Assembly: GCA_032622095.1 (NCBI GenBank) | Contig: CP136064.1 | Location: 112,642,004-112,706,003 of the forward strand | DNA from: Siphonodentalium dalli | Lineage: Eukaryota > Mollusca > Scaphopoda > Gadilida > Siphonodentaliidae | DNA length: 64,000 nt | Direction: 5' to 3' | Shown: positions 26,001 to 35,590 of the stretch, one piece after another | Numbering within the stretch: position 1 is the stretch's first letter | How the letters are laid out: every line of letters begins with the position of its first letter | The notes under the pieces: model-generated | The model's input: the letters and a program-made list of their open reading frames with translations, nothing else | Told to the model about the DNA's origin: nothing | Database searches by the model: none | Program-made: the position numbers and the translations under genes

Positions 26001-27279
26001 ATTTGCGGCTGACATAGATTGCATAGTATAAATTTCATCTGATTTGGAGACGGATAACACTTTGATTATTGGAAAGCATATGGCCCAAATTCAAACTTGT
26101 ACGGCCAAAATCTCCGCCATTTTCCAACGTATTTACGATCTGTCTTCAGCTTCGAGATCGGCTGATGTTGCAGATATTATATTCCAAGTTTCATCTGATT
26201 CCGAGAAGAATTAAAATTCGGCACCACGGACCACCCCTCCCCAGACCCACAATAATGAACCGACACTGGCAAAATTGGGCCCACCGCGTGCCGTCTCCAG
26301 TCCGTACGCATTTTCGTATCAGATGACATCCTATGTTCGATATCTTCGGAGGAGATGTGTTATCAAGCACATGGGCCCAAAATTGCAAAGTTTGAGGGCC
26401 CGCGATTCTTTTAGTTTTCGATGGATTTTCGAAATTCTTCCAGTTTCTAGATCGGCTGATGTTGCAGATGTTATATTCCAAGTTTCATCTGATTCCGAGA
26501 AGAATTAAAAATTGGTACCACGGACCACCCCTCCCCAGACCCACAATAATGAACAGACACTGGCAAAATTTGGCCCACCGCGTGCTCTCTTCCGTCCGCA
26601 CACGTTGGCGTATCAGATGATATCCTATGTTCGATATCTTCGGAGGAGATGTGAGGACAAGCACATGGGCCCAAATTGCAAACTTTGAGGGCCCGTAACT
26701 CTTGCATTTCTTCTCGGATTTCAAAAATCCTTTCCGGTATGAGTTTGTTTTCGTTCGGGAAATACATAAACTTAAATATATGAATGTCAATCAAAATTTT
26801 ATTTTGCAAACAATTTGCCCCCCACCCCAGTGTCAAAATATATGTCTGACCCTGTCAAAATTTCCTTCTCTGACTAAACTGACAACGGTCAACACGACTA
26901 TGAAAACCACATGCAGTTATCTGGAATGATACAAGAGGACAACAGAGTACAATCAAATAGAGGTTTGCCAACTATGGGCGGTAACTCCTCAGGGAAAGCG
27001 CGGACACAAGTTCTGATGCCCGTGGGCAGTAGGGCATATCGAGATGTGTATACAGTCCAATTTTCGATGCTCTGCTCCTTATAATTTCCGAGATAATAAA
27101 ATGACATTTTTTCATATAAAGGGAGATAACTCTACGGGGTAAATGCGGACAATATCCGTTATGAGCCAAAGGCATAGAACTCATTTACCCCAACATACTT
27201 ACCAAACTTGAGTTTTCTAGTACTAATACATTCCGAGATTTGGGCGTTGAAAAATACTGTAGTATAATAATAATAATAA
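11049..27279. repeat. Tandem satellite array, 1732-bp unit, 9.4 copies
   Basis: Units start at TCTTCGGAGGAGATGTGAGG: 11049, 12781, 14513, 16245, 17977, 19709, 21441, 23173 and 24905, with a partial tenth unit 26637-27279. Spacing is exactly 1732 bp throughout. I see only a handful of base differences: A at 12273 (unit 1), G at 19035 (unit 5), and T/A at 21521/21843 shared with 23253/23575 (units 7 and 8). Each unit contains an (ATA)n run, one module A with its hairpin, and sub-repeats of about 150/294 bp. Open frames of 70-121 codons recur on both strands in overlapping frames; they are copied with the unit and are not evidence of genes. Confidence 0.97.
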
Positions 27280-27335
27280 CTAGAGGTCAGATTCCATGGA
27301 ATCAGATATACTTCCATGGTATCCCATCCCATCCC
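27280..27335. repeat. Palindromic end of the satellite (array 1 right edge)
   Basis: The array stops at the (ATA)n run. ACTAGAGGTCA, the palindrome GATTCCATGGAATC (27290-27303), ATACTTCCATGG and a CCCAT run follow. After that the sequence leaves the pattern of copies I and II. Confidence 0.65.
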
Positions 27336-27660
27336 ATGTGAGTGTTATGCGTTCCTCTTCATGCGAATGCATATTGGTGCTTAATGATCCGATGGTGGAC
27401 TTGCATTGACATTTCTAAATAATAAATATATTCCAAAGGTTTATGTCATGATGATTAATGACTGTCTAATGCATCATGGTCCTGACCAACTGAGTCACCA
27501 TTCACCCAGCCAATCAGTTCATTTGTATTCAGTAGGGTTACATTTTATGGCTAATTATAACCGCTCCCCTGGATGCCCAAATCCTGTTCAACGGTCACGA
27601 AATTTGGTGTGTCTGATTATAGAGTAATCGGCATGTATATATATATCAAAAGGGTGCAAA
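27336..27660. other. Unmatched AT-rich DNA, no gene seen
   Basis: Low-copy sequence not found elsewhere in the window. A 73-codon open frame on the plus strand (27406-27627) has no recognisable content. Confidence 0.4.
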
Positions 27661-28855
27661 TCATATTAATTTGAGTAATATATTTCACCCGTTAACAACG
27701 TTACGCGCTACCAGGATTAAACGGTCCACTCTAAAACTTATACAATCGTTCGAAAGTTGCACCTGGATACTTCTGACCACGTCAACACATTTTTGTCTCA
27801 AAGTTTTATTTTTAAAGTAATTTTCCACATTTGTGTCCGGTCGAATTTGCCAAGTCTGAACCCACCCGACGCAAGCTCTCCGCTGAGCATACATCTTGGA
27901 GGCGTACCTACAGTATACCGACGTACATGCTCCTGCATTAAACTAGATCTTTATTAGCACGTTTGGATTTGGGGCTACAATTAGGTTAGTGATAGACTAC
28001 TTAAGTATAAATATTTATATTATACTAGCAGGGTGACCCGACTTCGTCCGTGCTGTTTTCCCTATTGACAATTTTGAAGGTCAAGGTCAGGTCGGGGTCG
28101 GGGTCTCGATTTGAACCGTGTAAAACATTCCCACAACCAAATTACCCCTAGGTATCAATTTCATCAAAATCCCGTCGAAAGGCGCGATTTGACCTTGAAT
28201 TGACCATTTTAAAGGTCAAGGTCAGGTCGGGGACACAGTTTTACCGGTCCAAAACACTCCCCGGACAAGCGTACCCATAGGTATCAAATTTCGTGGAAAT
28301 CCATCCGTTTTACACGATTTGACATTGAATTGACCATTTTTAAAGTCATGACCAGGTCGGGGTCCAAAACACTCCCGGGACAAAAGAACCCCTAGATATC
28401 AAATTTCGTCGAAATCCGTCCGGCAGTTTTCCCGGCCATACCTAACAAACAAACAAACAGACAGAAGTCCAAAAATATGTAGTAGATAGCGTTGTCACGA
28501 GTAAACCGATCCATCTGAAAATTCGAAAATGGCACTTTAGATGCGCGTGAAAACTACCCATCAGATGTACTTGTCAAAATGTTTTTATCTCGATGTTTGA
28601 ATTTTGCCCCTTTGCGATTTTCGGTGGAATTTACCAAAAGTCTCAACCCACCCCTTCTTGCATTCTCCGCTGGGTAGGTTACTTTAAAAGTATAGCGGTC
28701 AAGATTTGGGGGGGGGGCGTGAATAGAATATCCAAATGTACCTGCTACGGCATTACCTTGCTCTTTAATTAGCCCGTTTGGATTTGGTGGGAAGAATAGG
28801 TGCATTTTCCCGTTCCCCGTATAGCGGATAGGGGTATATATAGTCACGCATTTCA
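27661..28855. repeat. Spacer segment C, diverged copy III, with an insertion
   Basis: 27661-28023 and 28488-28855 align with segment C of copies I and II, but with many differences. The poly-G run and ACCTACAGTATACCG are kept. The two parts are separated by the insertion at 28024-28487. No gene. Confidence 0.6.
28024..28487 (+). mobile_element. SINE/RTE-like insertion, same family as 5025-5862
   Basis: Starts ACTAGCAGGGTGACCCGACT and ends ACAAACAAACAGACAG plus a short TAGTAGATAG-type tail. Copies I and II read continuously from ATATTTATGATATA to TAGCGTTGTCACG, giving the empty site. The body carries three copies of a 115-130 bp repeat (AAGGTCAGGTCGGGG, CCAAAACACTCC, CCTAGGTATCAAATTTCG), the reverse of the 2517-2795 block. 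The ends match the 5025-5862 insertion while the repeat body differs, so the family swaps or amplifies internal repeats. No coding capacity. Confidence 0.65.
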
Positions 28856-28938
28856 ATCAGTTTGGATATAAAGTTTGAATATACACAGTTATATGCCTAT
28901 ATATTCAATACTAATATATTTTTTTATAAATTAACAGC

Positions 28939-29016
28939 GCAGTGTGCTTAGCCGAGTGGTGAGAGCGTCATACTTTCAGTTTGTGTTTTATTGCGATGTG
29001 AGTTCGAATCCCGTCA
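28939..29016 (+). tRNA. tRNA-Ser-like sequence, pseudogene or SINE head
   Basis: Single unit in composite copy III. GCAGTGTGCTTAGCCGAGTGG carries a 1-2 base insertion before box A. Box B GAGTTCGAATCCC is intact, and a long T-run (29030-29043) follows. Confidence 0.42.
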
Positions 29017-29124
29017 AATTATCTACTATTTTTTTTTTTTTTTTAACATGCTTTGGTGTATTTTAATCATCAAATACGAATAATACCAAACTAAAGATAA
29101 TGTAAAGATGCTTTTTATATTCGA

Positions 29125-30291
29125 CAAATAACTAGAATATAAACGTCGATGTGTTATTGAATCGGATATAAAACAATAAACATGTGGGTCGGTTTTCGCA
29201 TATATAACATGAAGGGCGCTTAATGAACGTTCGGTCCGAAGAATATAATGAGTGATTAACAACAACACACAAAGAGTTTGAACGTAATCGAACAGAAAAG
29301 AGCGTTCTCTATAAGTAGATTCCTTTATGGTAGGAATAATGAGCGGTTGTTTCACGTTTGCTTTTTGACAAGACTTAAATGACGGTGTACGAAACTATCA
29401 GTGGTGTTTTATTTTGCGAAAGTATAAAAGGAGTCATTTCCAATTCAGCAGACATATACTAACGGAAAGAATTGAATGTCTATCAGCAGTATACTACGGT
29501 TTATAACAATATACAAATTGTTCTTAAGAAAATGATGATGTTTCTATGTGTTTATCGTTGTTATCGCAAATGGAATAATTGGCTATACGTCGTCATTGCG
29601 TTAGTAGAAATATACACCGTACAACGAAGGTTTGTTTGATCAAATTAATGTAATGTTGTATTTTGTTTGGTTGTATATGATATGCAATGCGTTGAAGATG
29701 CGAAAGAAAATACAAAAGTGAAATGCACGCACGCAGATAGCTCATGACACACTATACACGATAAAATGATAATTTACCACACACCATGGGGTACACAATT
29801 TACGAATAGGTGGGTTTATATTAAAATCCAAGTTATTTGCTTTATAACGGCTCTGATATGAACTCATACCAATATACCACTCTGGAAATGATTGTTGGAA
29901 TTCGACGGGCGTTTTATCAGTTCTCTGGTAGAGGATTGAGACTGGCCCGCGGCAAGACGGGTATATCGAATCGGAGGTAGGTTCCATCCCACGGGGGATG
30001 GGGTAGCCGGAGGAAGGAGGAAGGAGAGAGGGGAGTGACAAATTTTTGGCGTATATATAGATAATATATATTATATATATAAGCGGAATTATTTTGAAGA
30101 GCTCTTTTCACTTGACTGAGAAAAAAATAATGTTCTATGTCCAAAAGTTTTGGTTGAAATATTGGAGCCTTTTTCAAAAAGTGAAAACAAAATGAACGAC
30201 TTTTCTGGGGCAGGTCGATTTGGATCCGTTTTGGACGCTGGATTTCCCAAAAGTCATCTCCGTTTCGCGTGTAGCATAATATGAATCTTCG
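29125..30291. repeat. Segments D and B, copy III
   Basis: Segment D is full length here (29125-29741) and B (29742-30291) is uninterrupted. The block ends at GTGTAGCATAAT(ATGAATCTTCG) and joins a satellite unit at GTGTTTGGACGTGACCCC. No gene. Confidence 0.6.
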
Positions 30292-31056
30292 TGTTTGGAC
30301 GTGACCCCACCCCTGCCTCGAAATTGGGTGACGGGATTGGGAAAACATCAACCCCTGGTACAAAATGCTAAGGTTGAGGCCCCGTAACTCCGTTAGTTTC
30401 CAACGGATTTTAAAATTGTTTCCATTTTTGTGATTTGCTGCTAACATAGATTGCATAGTATCAATTTCATCTGATTTGGAGACGGATAACACTTTGATTA
30501 TTGGAAAGCATATGGGCCCAAATTAAAACTTGGACGGCCAAAATCTCAGCCATTTTTCAACGGATTTACGATCTGTTTTCAGCTTCCAGATCGGCTGATG
30601 TTGCAAATGTTATATTCCAAGTTTAATCCGATTCCGAGAAGAATTAAAAATTGGTACCACGGACCACCCCTCCCCAGACCCACAATACTGAACCGACACT
30701 GGAAAAATTTGGCCCACCGCGTGCCGTCTTCAGTGCGTACGCATTTTCGTATCAGATGACATCCTATGTTCGATATCTTCGGAGGAGATGTGTTATCAAG
30801 CACACGGGCCCAAAATTGCAAAGTTTGAGGGGCCGCAATTCTTTCAGTTTTTGATGGATTTTCGAAATTTTTTCACTTTCTAGATCGGCTGATGTTGCAG
30901 ATGTTAGATTCCAAGTTTCATCTGATTCCGAGAAGAATTAAAAATTGGTACCACGGACCACCCCTCCCCAGACCCACAATAATGAACCGACACTGGCAAA
31001 ATTTAGCCCACCGCGTGCCCTCTTCAGTCCGCACACATTGGCGTATCAGATGACAT
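30292..31056. repeat. Satellite unit, 1724-bp type, left of the LTR element
   Basis: Corresponds base for base, with very few changes, to 38930-39694. It is cut at GATGACAT by the LTR insertion and resumes at 37971. Before the insertion it was one array with 37971-44211. Confidence 0.85.
31053..31056. repeat. Target site duplication ACAT, left
   Basis: ACAT precedes the left LTR and again follows the right LTR at 37971-37974. The undisturbed satellite (e.g. 39690-39700) reads GATGACATCCTATG once. Confidence 0.85.
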
Positions 31057-31654
31057 TGTGGCAGAACCCCGTACGTTGGAGATACGACGTTCCGACCGGA
31101 CTTCACGTTGTGTACTTTTTTGGTGTGACGACAACTCATGGAACCGTAGATATCTGTTTATTTCTAGAGCATAATTTCGCTTCTCAAGATAGGTCAGCTG
31201 ATGCTAGCATTCTCAGGCTCTTCTGGATCAGTAAGTCTTTCCCAGGGCGGTACTCATAGGAGGACTCAGTCAACTGAACACTGATGGGTAAAACCTCAGT
31301 GCTTATATGTAAAAGTGGTAACCTACTTTTCAAAATCATGTGACGATGTTACTGGCCAGGCTTGACAACTAGTTGTCAACGGCTCGTCACTAAAGTTAGC
31401 TTTAGTATAGCTTTCGTATATCATGACCAGTGCAGTGTACCAAAACAACTAATAACTTTTAGACCTCTGCACTGGTTCGACTGGGAACCTTCCTGAGAAC
31501 TAGCTAGAATCAGCATCGCGTGATCTCGTCATCGTGCTAAGTACGGCTGTCCACTAACAATCCCACGCCTGTTATTCATGCATCGTAATAGTTGGAACTG
31601 ATGCAATAGTTCACAGGGGCGTGATCAGGCAGGGGCGCACATCGTTCTGTTACA
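31057..31654 (-). repeat. 3' LTR of the minus-strand element (598 bp)
   Basis: Identical by eye to the right LTR except for a T-rich stretch at 31114-31121 (one or two substitutions and a 1-bp length change). On the minus strand: TATA-like ACATATAAGC at 31301-31310, initiator TCAGTG at 31279-31284 about 25 bases downstream, and the AATAAA signal at 31157-31162. R would thus be roughly 31280 to about 31140. Confidence 0.9.
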
Positions 31655-31667
31655 TACCTCCCATACC
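31655..31667 (-). promoter_or_regulatory. Candidate polypurine tract
   Basis: Minus strand GGTATGGGAGGTA lies directly against the LTR start TGTAAC. A purine-rich tract in this place primes plus-strand DNA synthesis in LTR elements. The corresponding position at the other end is not purine-rich, which supports the minus orientation. Confidence 0.6.
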
Positions 31668-31672
31668 AAGAG

Positions 31673-31698
31673 GATTTCGCATAGGCTGATGCGAAATC
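31673..31698. repeat. Perfect 10-bp stem hairpin next to the polypurine tract
   Basis: GATTTCGCAT, a 6-base loop, then ATGCGAAATC. It lies 5 bases inside the candidate polypurine tract, in the 3' untranslated part of the element. Confidence 0.75.
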
Positions 31699-32418
31699 AT
31701 CCTAGCAGGAATCGTTAACAGAAAGATGGCACACAGTTAGTTTTAGTTTAAGTTATTGTTATGATTGGGATTTATTATCCTTTAGTGTAAAGGCAACCTT
31801 TCTGGTTGCCATTGAAGGACAGACTGAGCACAATGACCGCCAAGGTCTAAGGCAAGACTTCTATTGTTAATACATCTATATATGTTTTTTCAATTGCTGA
31901 AAAAGGAAAATATGGGCAGGATACGTGAGTAGTACATCTCCATCCAGTTACTAAGCAGAGTTAACTATAGTTAAATGAGAACACATGTGTGTACCTGCTT
32001 GTTGAAAAGAGGATATGACCTTTGCATGTTAGCAGGGTTTAGATGTATGGATCAAATTATATTTTTACTCCATTAAAAATCTGGCTGTGCAGAACATCTA
32101 ATTGGCATGATAGCCTGATTCAAAAGTAAACCATAATTTGTGTTTATATGTTGAAGACTTTAAAGTCTGTTATAATTTATGGAACAACTACGATACTACC
32201 TATCTCACGTATCCAGCTATAATGAGCTAATCTACTTATTATATCTGATTAATTTTTAGCCTTAGACCGTGGTCTTTATATAATCCTATGGCATGCGACG
32301 AATTAATTTGAGCATGCACATAATATCAGGGTATATACAATACCGTATTTGGAATTATATCACATCACAATAAGTTCGTGTTTTAAATCACGAGGTTTCT
32401 TTTTTACATCGTCTTCTT

Positions 32419-32565
32419 GGAATGTCATATATTTATGTTATATACACTTGTTGCTTTCTTGACATCATATTCAGGGAATGTCATATATTTATTGTATATA
32501 CTCTTCATCTTTTCTTGACATCATATTCAGGGAATGTCATATATTCTGTATATACTATTCGTCTA
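32419..32565. repeat. Three-copy 56-bp minisatellite in the element's 3' part
   Basis: Copies start GGAATGTCATATATT at 32419, 32475 and 32531. The first two include TTCTTGACATCATATTCAGG; the third is shortened. The 765 bp between this and the LTR hold no gene. Confidence 0.75.
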
Positions 32566-32708
32566 ATCCTCTTCTGTAATGAACATGATTCAGCTGAACC
32601 GGATACAAGTCCAAGCACAGGTCTTGGCGGAGACGTACGTGACTACGTACTCAAGAATCCCCAAGCGCAAGTGGTTAAATTCTTGATCCAATCCAGCGGT
32701 TCTAATGG

Positions 32709-33347
32709 TTATGAATGTGTTAATGCGAACACAATCGCATGTTTTATATTCCGGGATAGTCGGATATTTCCTTCTTCGTTGAGGTGAACTTTATCATGAT
32801 TCAAGGCTGATTCCTCAACGAAGGTGGATAGTCTTCGAAGCGGCCAGTAATATGCTGCTGGGTAATTTTTATGTAACCCGCTCCGAAGTAATTGGTTTAA
32901 TTGACTCACACGGTCATTATATTGATTGACATCGCTACTGCGAGTACTGGTCTTCTTTTCTGGACCTGGAAGTCGGACTTTTCTTCTCTGAAGTAGCTCG
33001 CAGACAATTATTTTGGTAGGAGTTGGGTCTTGTAGTTTGTGGATTAGTTGGGTTAGGTCGTAGTATGTATCTTCTACTGACCTAGAGGAGAGGTCATTGC
33101 CTCCACACATTATTATTATTATGGACGGACGTAGTTGTTGTAGTTGGCTGATGGTTGACGTTTGTAGGTCGTGGAGTCGCAATCCACTAATACCATACAT
33201 AGTTACTGTAATATTGGGGTCGACTAAGTCCAATGCTCTGCGGAAGTTGTTGGGATATAGCGTCATCTTCTTCTCCGTTGATAGTAAATGTTGAGCCAGG
33301 CGTTGAATATGGCTGGATCCGAAGATGACAACGTTGATTTTGGACAT
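32709..33347 (-). CDS. SGNH/GDSL-like hydrolase domain protein of the LTR element (212 aa)
   Basis: An intact ATG-started frame gives a 212-residue protein with SGNH-family landmarks in order. Block I is VVIFGSSHIQRL, with the nucleophile Ser12 (GSS where GDS is usual). Block II glycine is at YGISG (Gly55), block III is CGGND with Asn84, and block V is DKVHL with Asp185 and His188. The whole protein is one compact domain; there is no signal peptide. Family members are serine esterases/lipases acting on ester bonds; the substrate here is unknown. SGNH domains are known in some Ngaro-type and CR1-type retroelements, but here the ORF is the last one of an LTR element, where env would lie. It starts 4 bases after the stop of the transmembrane ORF, suggesting a common transcript. 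Family assignment is from motifs only, with no database search. Confidence 0.8.
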   Translation of the reverse strand: MSKINVVIFGSSHIQRLAQHLLSTEKKMTLYPNNFRRALDLVDPNITVTMYGISGLRLHDLQTSTISQLQQLRPSIIIIMCGGNDLSSRSVEDTYYDLTQLIHKLQDPTPTKIIVCELLQRRKVRLPGPEKKTSTRSSDVNQYNDRVSQLNQLLRSGLHKNYPAAYYWPLRRLSTFVEESALNHDKVHLNEEGNIRLSRNIKHAIVFALTHS

Positions 33348-33351
33348 TTTC

Positions 33352-33717
33352 TTATAAGGTAGATGTTGAAGAAGCTTCGTCAGTGGTAATCAGTTCTGGC
33401 AGTTCCATGAGTTGGTGCTGCTGTAAATAGGCAATATCATTTTCAGTTAGGTGAATTTTGGTACGTTTGATAGTTACAGGAGTGGATGGCGATTCGGCTG
33501 ATCGCTTAGTTTCTGATGTAAGTGATGAAGACGTGGTTGGTTCTTCGTTCAAGGTACCTGCGTCTTCACGTACACATAGTGACCCAAATCTGACGTTATG
33601 GCGCCTATTGTGGCGTTTATGTTTGCATAGGAGGGACATAACTTTATTCCGATAACGACAGAGGGCAAGTGCCAAAGCTAACATTGCCACAATTATAATC
33701 ACATACACATTGTGGAA
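33352..33717 (-). CDS. Transmembrane ORF upstream of the SGNH gene (start uncertain)
   Basis: The open frame runs from a stop just before 33717. It begins with a strongly hydrophobic segment (VIIIVAMLALALALC), then a basic cluster (KHKRHNRRHN), a Ser/Thr/Glu-rich disordered middle, and a polar C-terminus. This is the layout of a single-pass membrane protein with a cytoplasmic tail. There is no ATG before the hydrophobic segment; the first is inside it, at about the ninth codon. So the frame is either the C-terminal exon or frameshifted end of a longer envelope-like protein, or a decayed gene. Codons upstream in other frames (33762-34049) could be its lost ectodomain. No family is recognised. 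Confidence 0.4.
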   Translation of the reverse strand, partial: FHNVYVIIIVAMLALALALCRYRNKVMSLLCKHKRHNRRHNVRFGSLCVREDAGTLNEEPTTSSSLTSETKRSAESPSTPVTIKRTKIHLTENDIAYLQQHQLMELPELITTDEASSTSTL

Positions 33718-33761
33718 TTACAGGATCGAGAGGCGATATGCTTTCCGAATTGTCCAATGTT

Positions 33762-34049
33762 TTATATTTCAACAAATTGTGTAACAATACTTCTAAGTAT
33801 TCTGTATTCATTACATTCATGCAGATTTTCACTGAAACTCGCGAAAGTATTTCTGAATTGTTTATTTATACTCGTTAAGTTAATAAACTCATGTCCGTTT
33901 GTTTTTACTGGTTTTATTTTAATTGTCTTCAGCTCCGTTCGAGTGTCTATTATGTATCTTGACAGGAATTTTTCGCGTTCTAACAATGCCATTTGTTTGA
34001 CTACTTTTAAATATAAGAGTCGCTTGATTAGAGTGATCTCACAGGTCAT
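33762..34049 (-). CDS. 95-residue ORF of the LTR element, unknown
   Basis: ATG-started frame with a basic, amphipathic N-terminal half and a possible N-glycosylation site (NLTS). It lies in a different frame from the transmembrane ORF, with the stop 45 bp upstream of where that frame opens. It is plausibly part of a broken envelope-like gene, but nothing in it is diagnostic. Confidence 0.25.
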   Translation of the reverse strand: MTCEITLIKRLLYLKVVKQMALLEREKFLSRYIIDTRTELKTIKIKPVKTNGHEFINLTSINKQFRNTFASFSENLHECNEYRILRSIVTQFVEI

Positions 34050-34237
34050 GGTTAGGCTATGTCTAGTTGTTATATCTGATTGCCTTTGTTATCCTTGTAT
34101 ATTGTAACTATTTGGCTTTAGCTTAAGCCACAAGCAGACTGTTTTAGAAGATTCATGGCGTCTTCAAAAACTATTACACTCGTTCTTGGAGATGTGCACT
34201 TCTCCAAAAACTAACATTAATTCAAACATTCCTATCT

Positions 34238-34576
34238 ATGGTACTATTTAGATTGGCGAATTTCAGGTGTACAATGGTACTAGTTAAGTCAATATTTTTT
34301 CCTATCTCACCTTTTCACCTATCTATGTTCACAAAGAAGGAATCAGACTGCAGTCACAGGGAGGAAATAATAAAAACAAATTTGCAAGATTCTGGTCGTT
34401 TCAAGCAATCTTTGCAAAGAGGAAAGAGTCTCCGAGGAGGTGTACGTGACAACCGTACAAAGGGCAGTTCCTCAGAAGACTCATGCATGTTAACACCGGG
34501 CGCTCAGGTCAACGCTGCACAATCCTCCCTAACAAGGAATTCTTTAGCAGAGCTAAAGAAGGCAAAGAATAAATGA
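34238..34576 (+). CDS. 112-residue ORF antisense to the LTR element, doubtful
   Basis: ATG-started frame on the strand opposite to the element. The N-terminal 30 residues are hydrophobic and the rest is a charged, Ser/Arg/Lys-rich stretch that looks disordered. I recognise no family and no promoter. It could be chance; the overlapping minus strand has no convincing frame here. Confidence 0.15.
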   Translation: MVLFRLANFRCTMVLVKSIFFPISPFHLSMFTKKESDCSHREEIIKTNLQDSGRFKQSLQRGKSLRGGVRDNRTKGSSSEDSCMLTPGAQVNAAQSSLTRNSLAELKKAKNK

Positions 34577-34799
34577 GCAGCGGGGATAAACAAACCGCGT
34601 TATAAGCTCTACCATTAATGGGACCTTGTATATAATCAAGGACATGCAGTAGAAATGCATGTGATCACGGCTGATCCATATCCATCAATGGAAAAGGGAA
34701 CAACAGACTAGTCTACGGGGGAGTCGATGATTAGAGATCAGTCTCTAGAATGGGCACAACTGTGGACGGTTCAATTGTGAGCAGGCGACCAGGTTCAAA

Positions 34800-35055
34800 C
34801 TAAGATTCATCTGAGTCGTCCTCTGCTGCTGATAATATGGCACGAATAGATTCAATGTCTAAAGCCATTGTGATGTCTTTGAATGCCAAGTTGGGCAGTA
34901 CATCGTAATCATCGATGCACGTGCCATATGCATTTTGCATATCATCACTGCTCTCTTCTGTAGAGGCATTATTATCAGTCCGAGCCTCTTGGGCCAATTT
35001 TACGAGCACGCAGCTTGGTGCGAAGTTCATTAAGGGTTATATCATCTCCGTCTAC
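34800..35055 (-). pseudogene. Acidic C-terminal tail of a broken pol-like ORF
   Basis: An open frame at 34800-35030 encodes an acidic, Ser/Asp/Glu-rich tail ending in DDSDES. Overlapping it in another frame (34975-35055) is a short segment, ITLNELRTKLRAR, that resembles the first helix of a SAP-type DNA-binding motif. Both lie just downstream of the integrase C-terminal remnant and look like the frame-broken end of the same ancestral ORF. Confidence 0.25.
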
Positions 35056-35090
35056 AGATCTGTTCGGACCTGGTGTTTTCAGCGTCAGAA

Positions 35091-35310
35091 TCAGAGCGGG
35101 AGGAAGGGGACACGACATTGCGTTCCGATAATAGTGTTGCCTCTTACGGGCCAACTTATTTTGGTGCGATTGTCATTGTAATAGACAGGGTCGCCCATCT
35201 CAAAAGATTTCTCTTTTTTTTTTCGCCAACTTTTCTTGGTTGGTTTTTCTGTCGCTTTTAGCAGACTATTGATGTCAATGCATCGAATGAAATGAACTAT
35301 GCATTTCTTG
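35091..35310 (-). pseudogene. Integrase C-terminal remnant (Ty3/Gypsy-like)
   Basis: The open frame on the minus strand includes FEMGDPVYYNDNRTK, matching the start of the SH3-like C-terminal domain common in Gypsy integrases (GDPVYY-x-N-x2-K). The expected continuation (a basic stretch with YYR) is found in the +1 frame right after the TK residues, at about 35125-35160, so a frameshift has occurred. The HHCC and DDE parts of integrase are absent upstream; in their place lies the 97-bp repeat. The domain call rests on a short motif. Confidence 0.5.
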
Positions 35311-35557
35311 CATCACCCACATACTTGTGATGAGGGCGGAAATTGGGGTTTGTGTCGCTTTTTTAGCAGACTGTTGATGTCAATGCATCAAATGAAATGA
35401 ACTATGCATTTCTTGCATCACCCACATACTTGTGATGAGGGCGGAAATTGGGTTTTGTGTCGCTTTTTAGCAGACGTGTTGATGTCAATGCATCAAATGA
35501 AATGAACTATGCATTTCTTCCATCACCCACATACTTGCGATGAGGGTGGAAATTGGG
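35254..35557. repeat. Three tandem copies of a repeat of about 97 bp at the pol deletion
   Basis: Three copies of a unit with AGCAGAC...GATGTCAATGCAT, AATGAACTATGCATTTCTT and CACCCACATACTTG, at about 35254-35350, 35351-35450 and 35451-35557. They sit exactly between the protease-RT linker remnant and the integrase C-terminal remnant, so they mark the internal deletion. Confidence 0.8.
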
Positions 35558-35590
35558 GAGTAGGGGAATATGACTGAGTTTCAACCTTGC

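Noticed and set aside
11049-27279. Recurring ORFs of 70-121 codons in every satellite unit
   Set aside because: They lie in overlapping frames on both strands, lack recognisable domains, and are broken in the diverged satellite copies; they are maintained only because the unit is copied.
11049-27279. CRISPR array or bacterial/phage origin
   Set aside because: The repeat unit is 1.7 kb with no short repeat-spacer pattern, and nothing else in the window looks prokaryotic.
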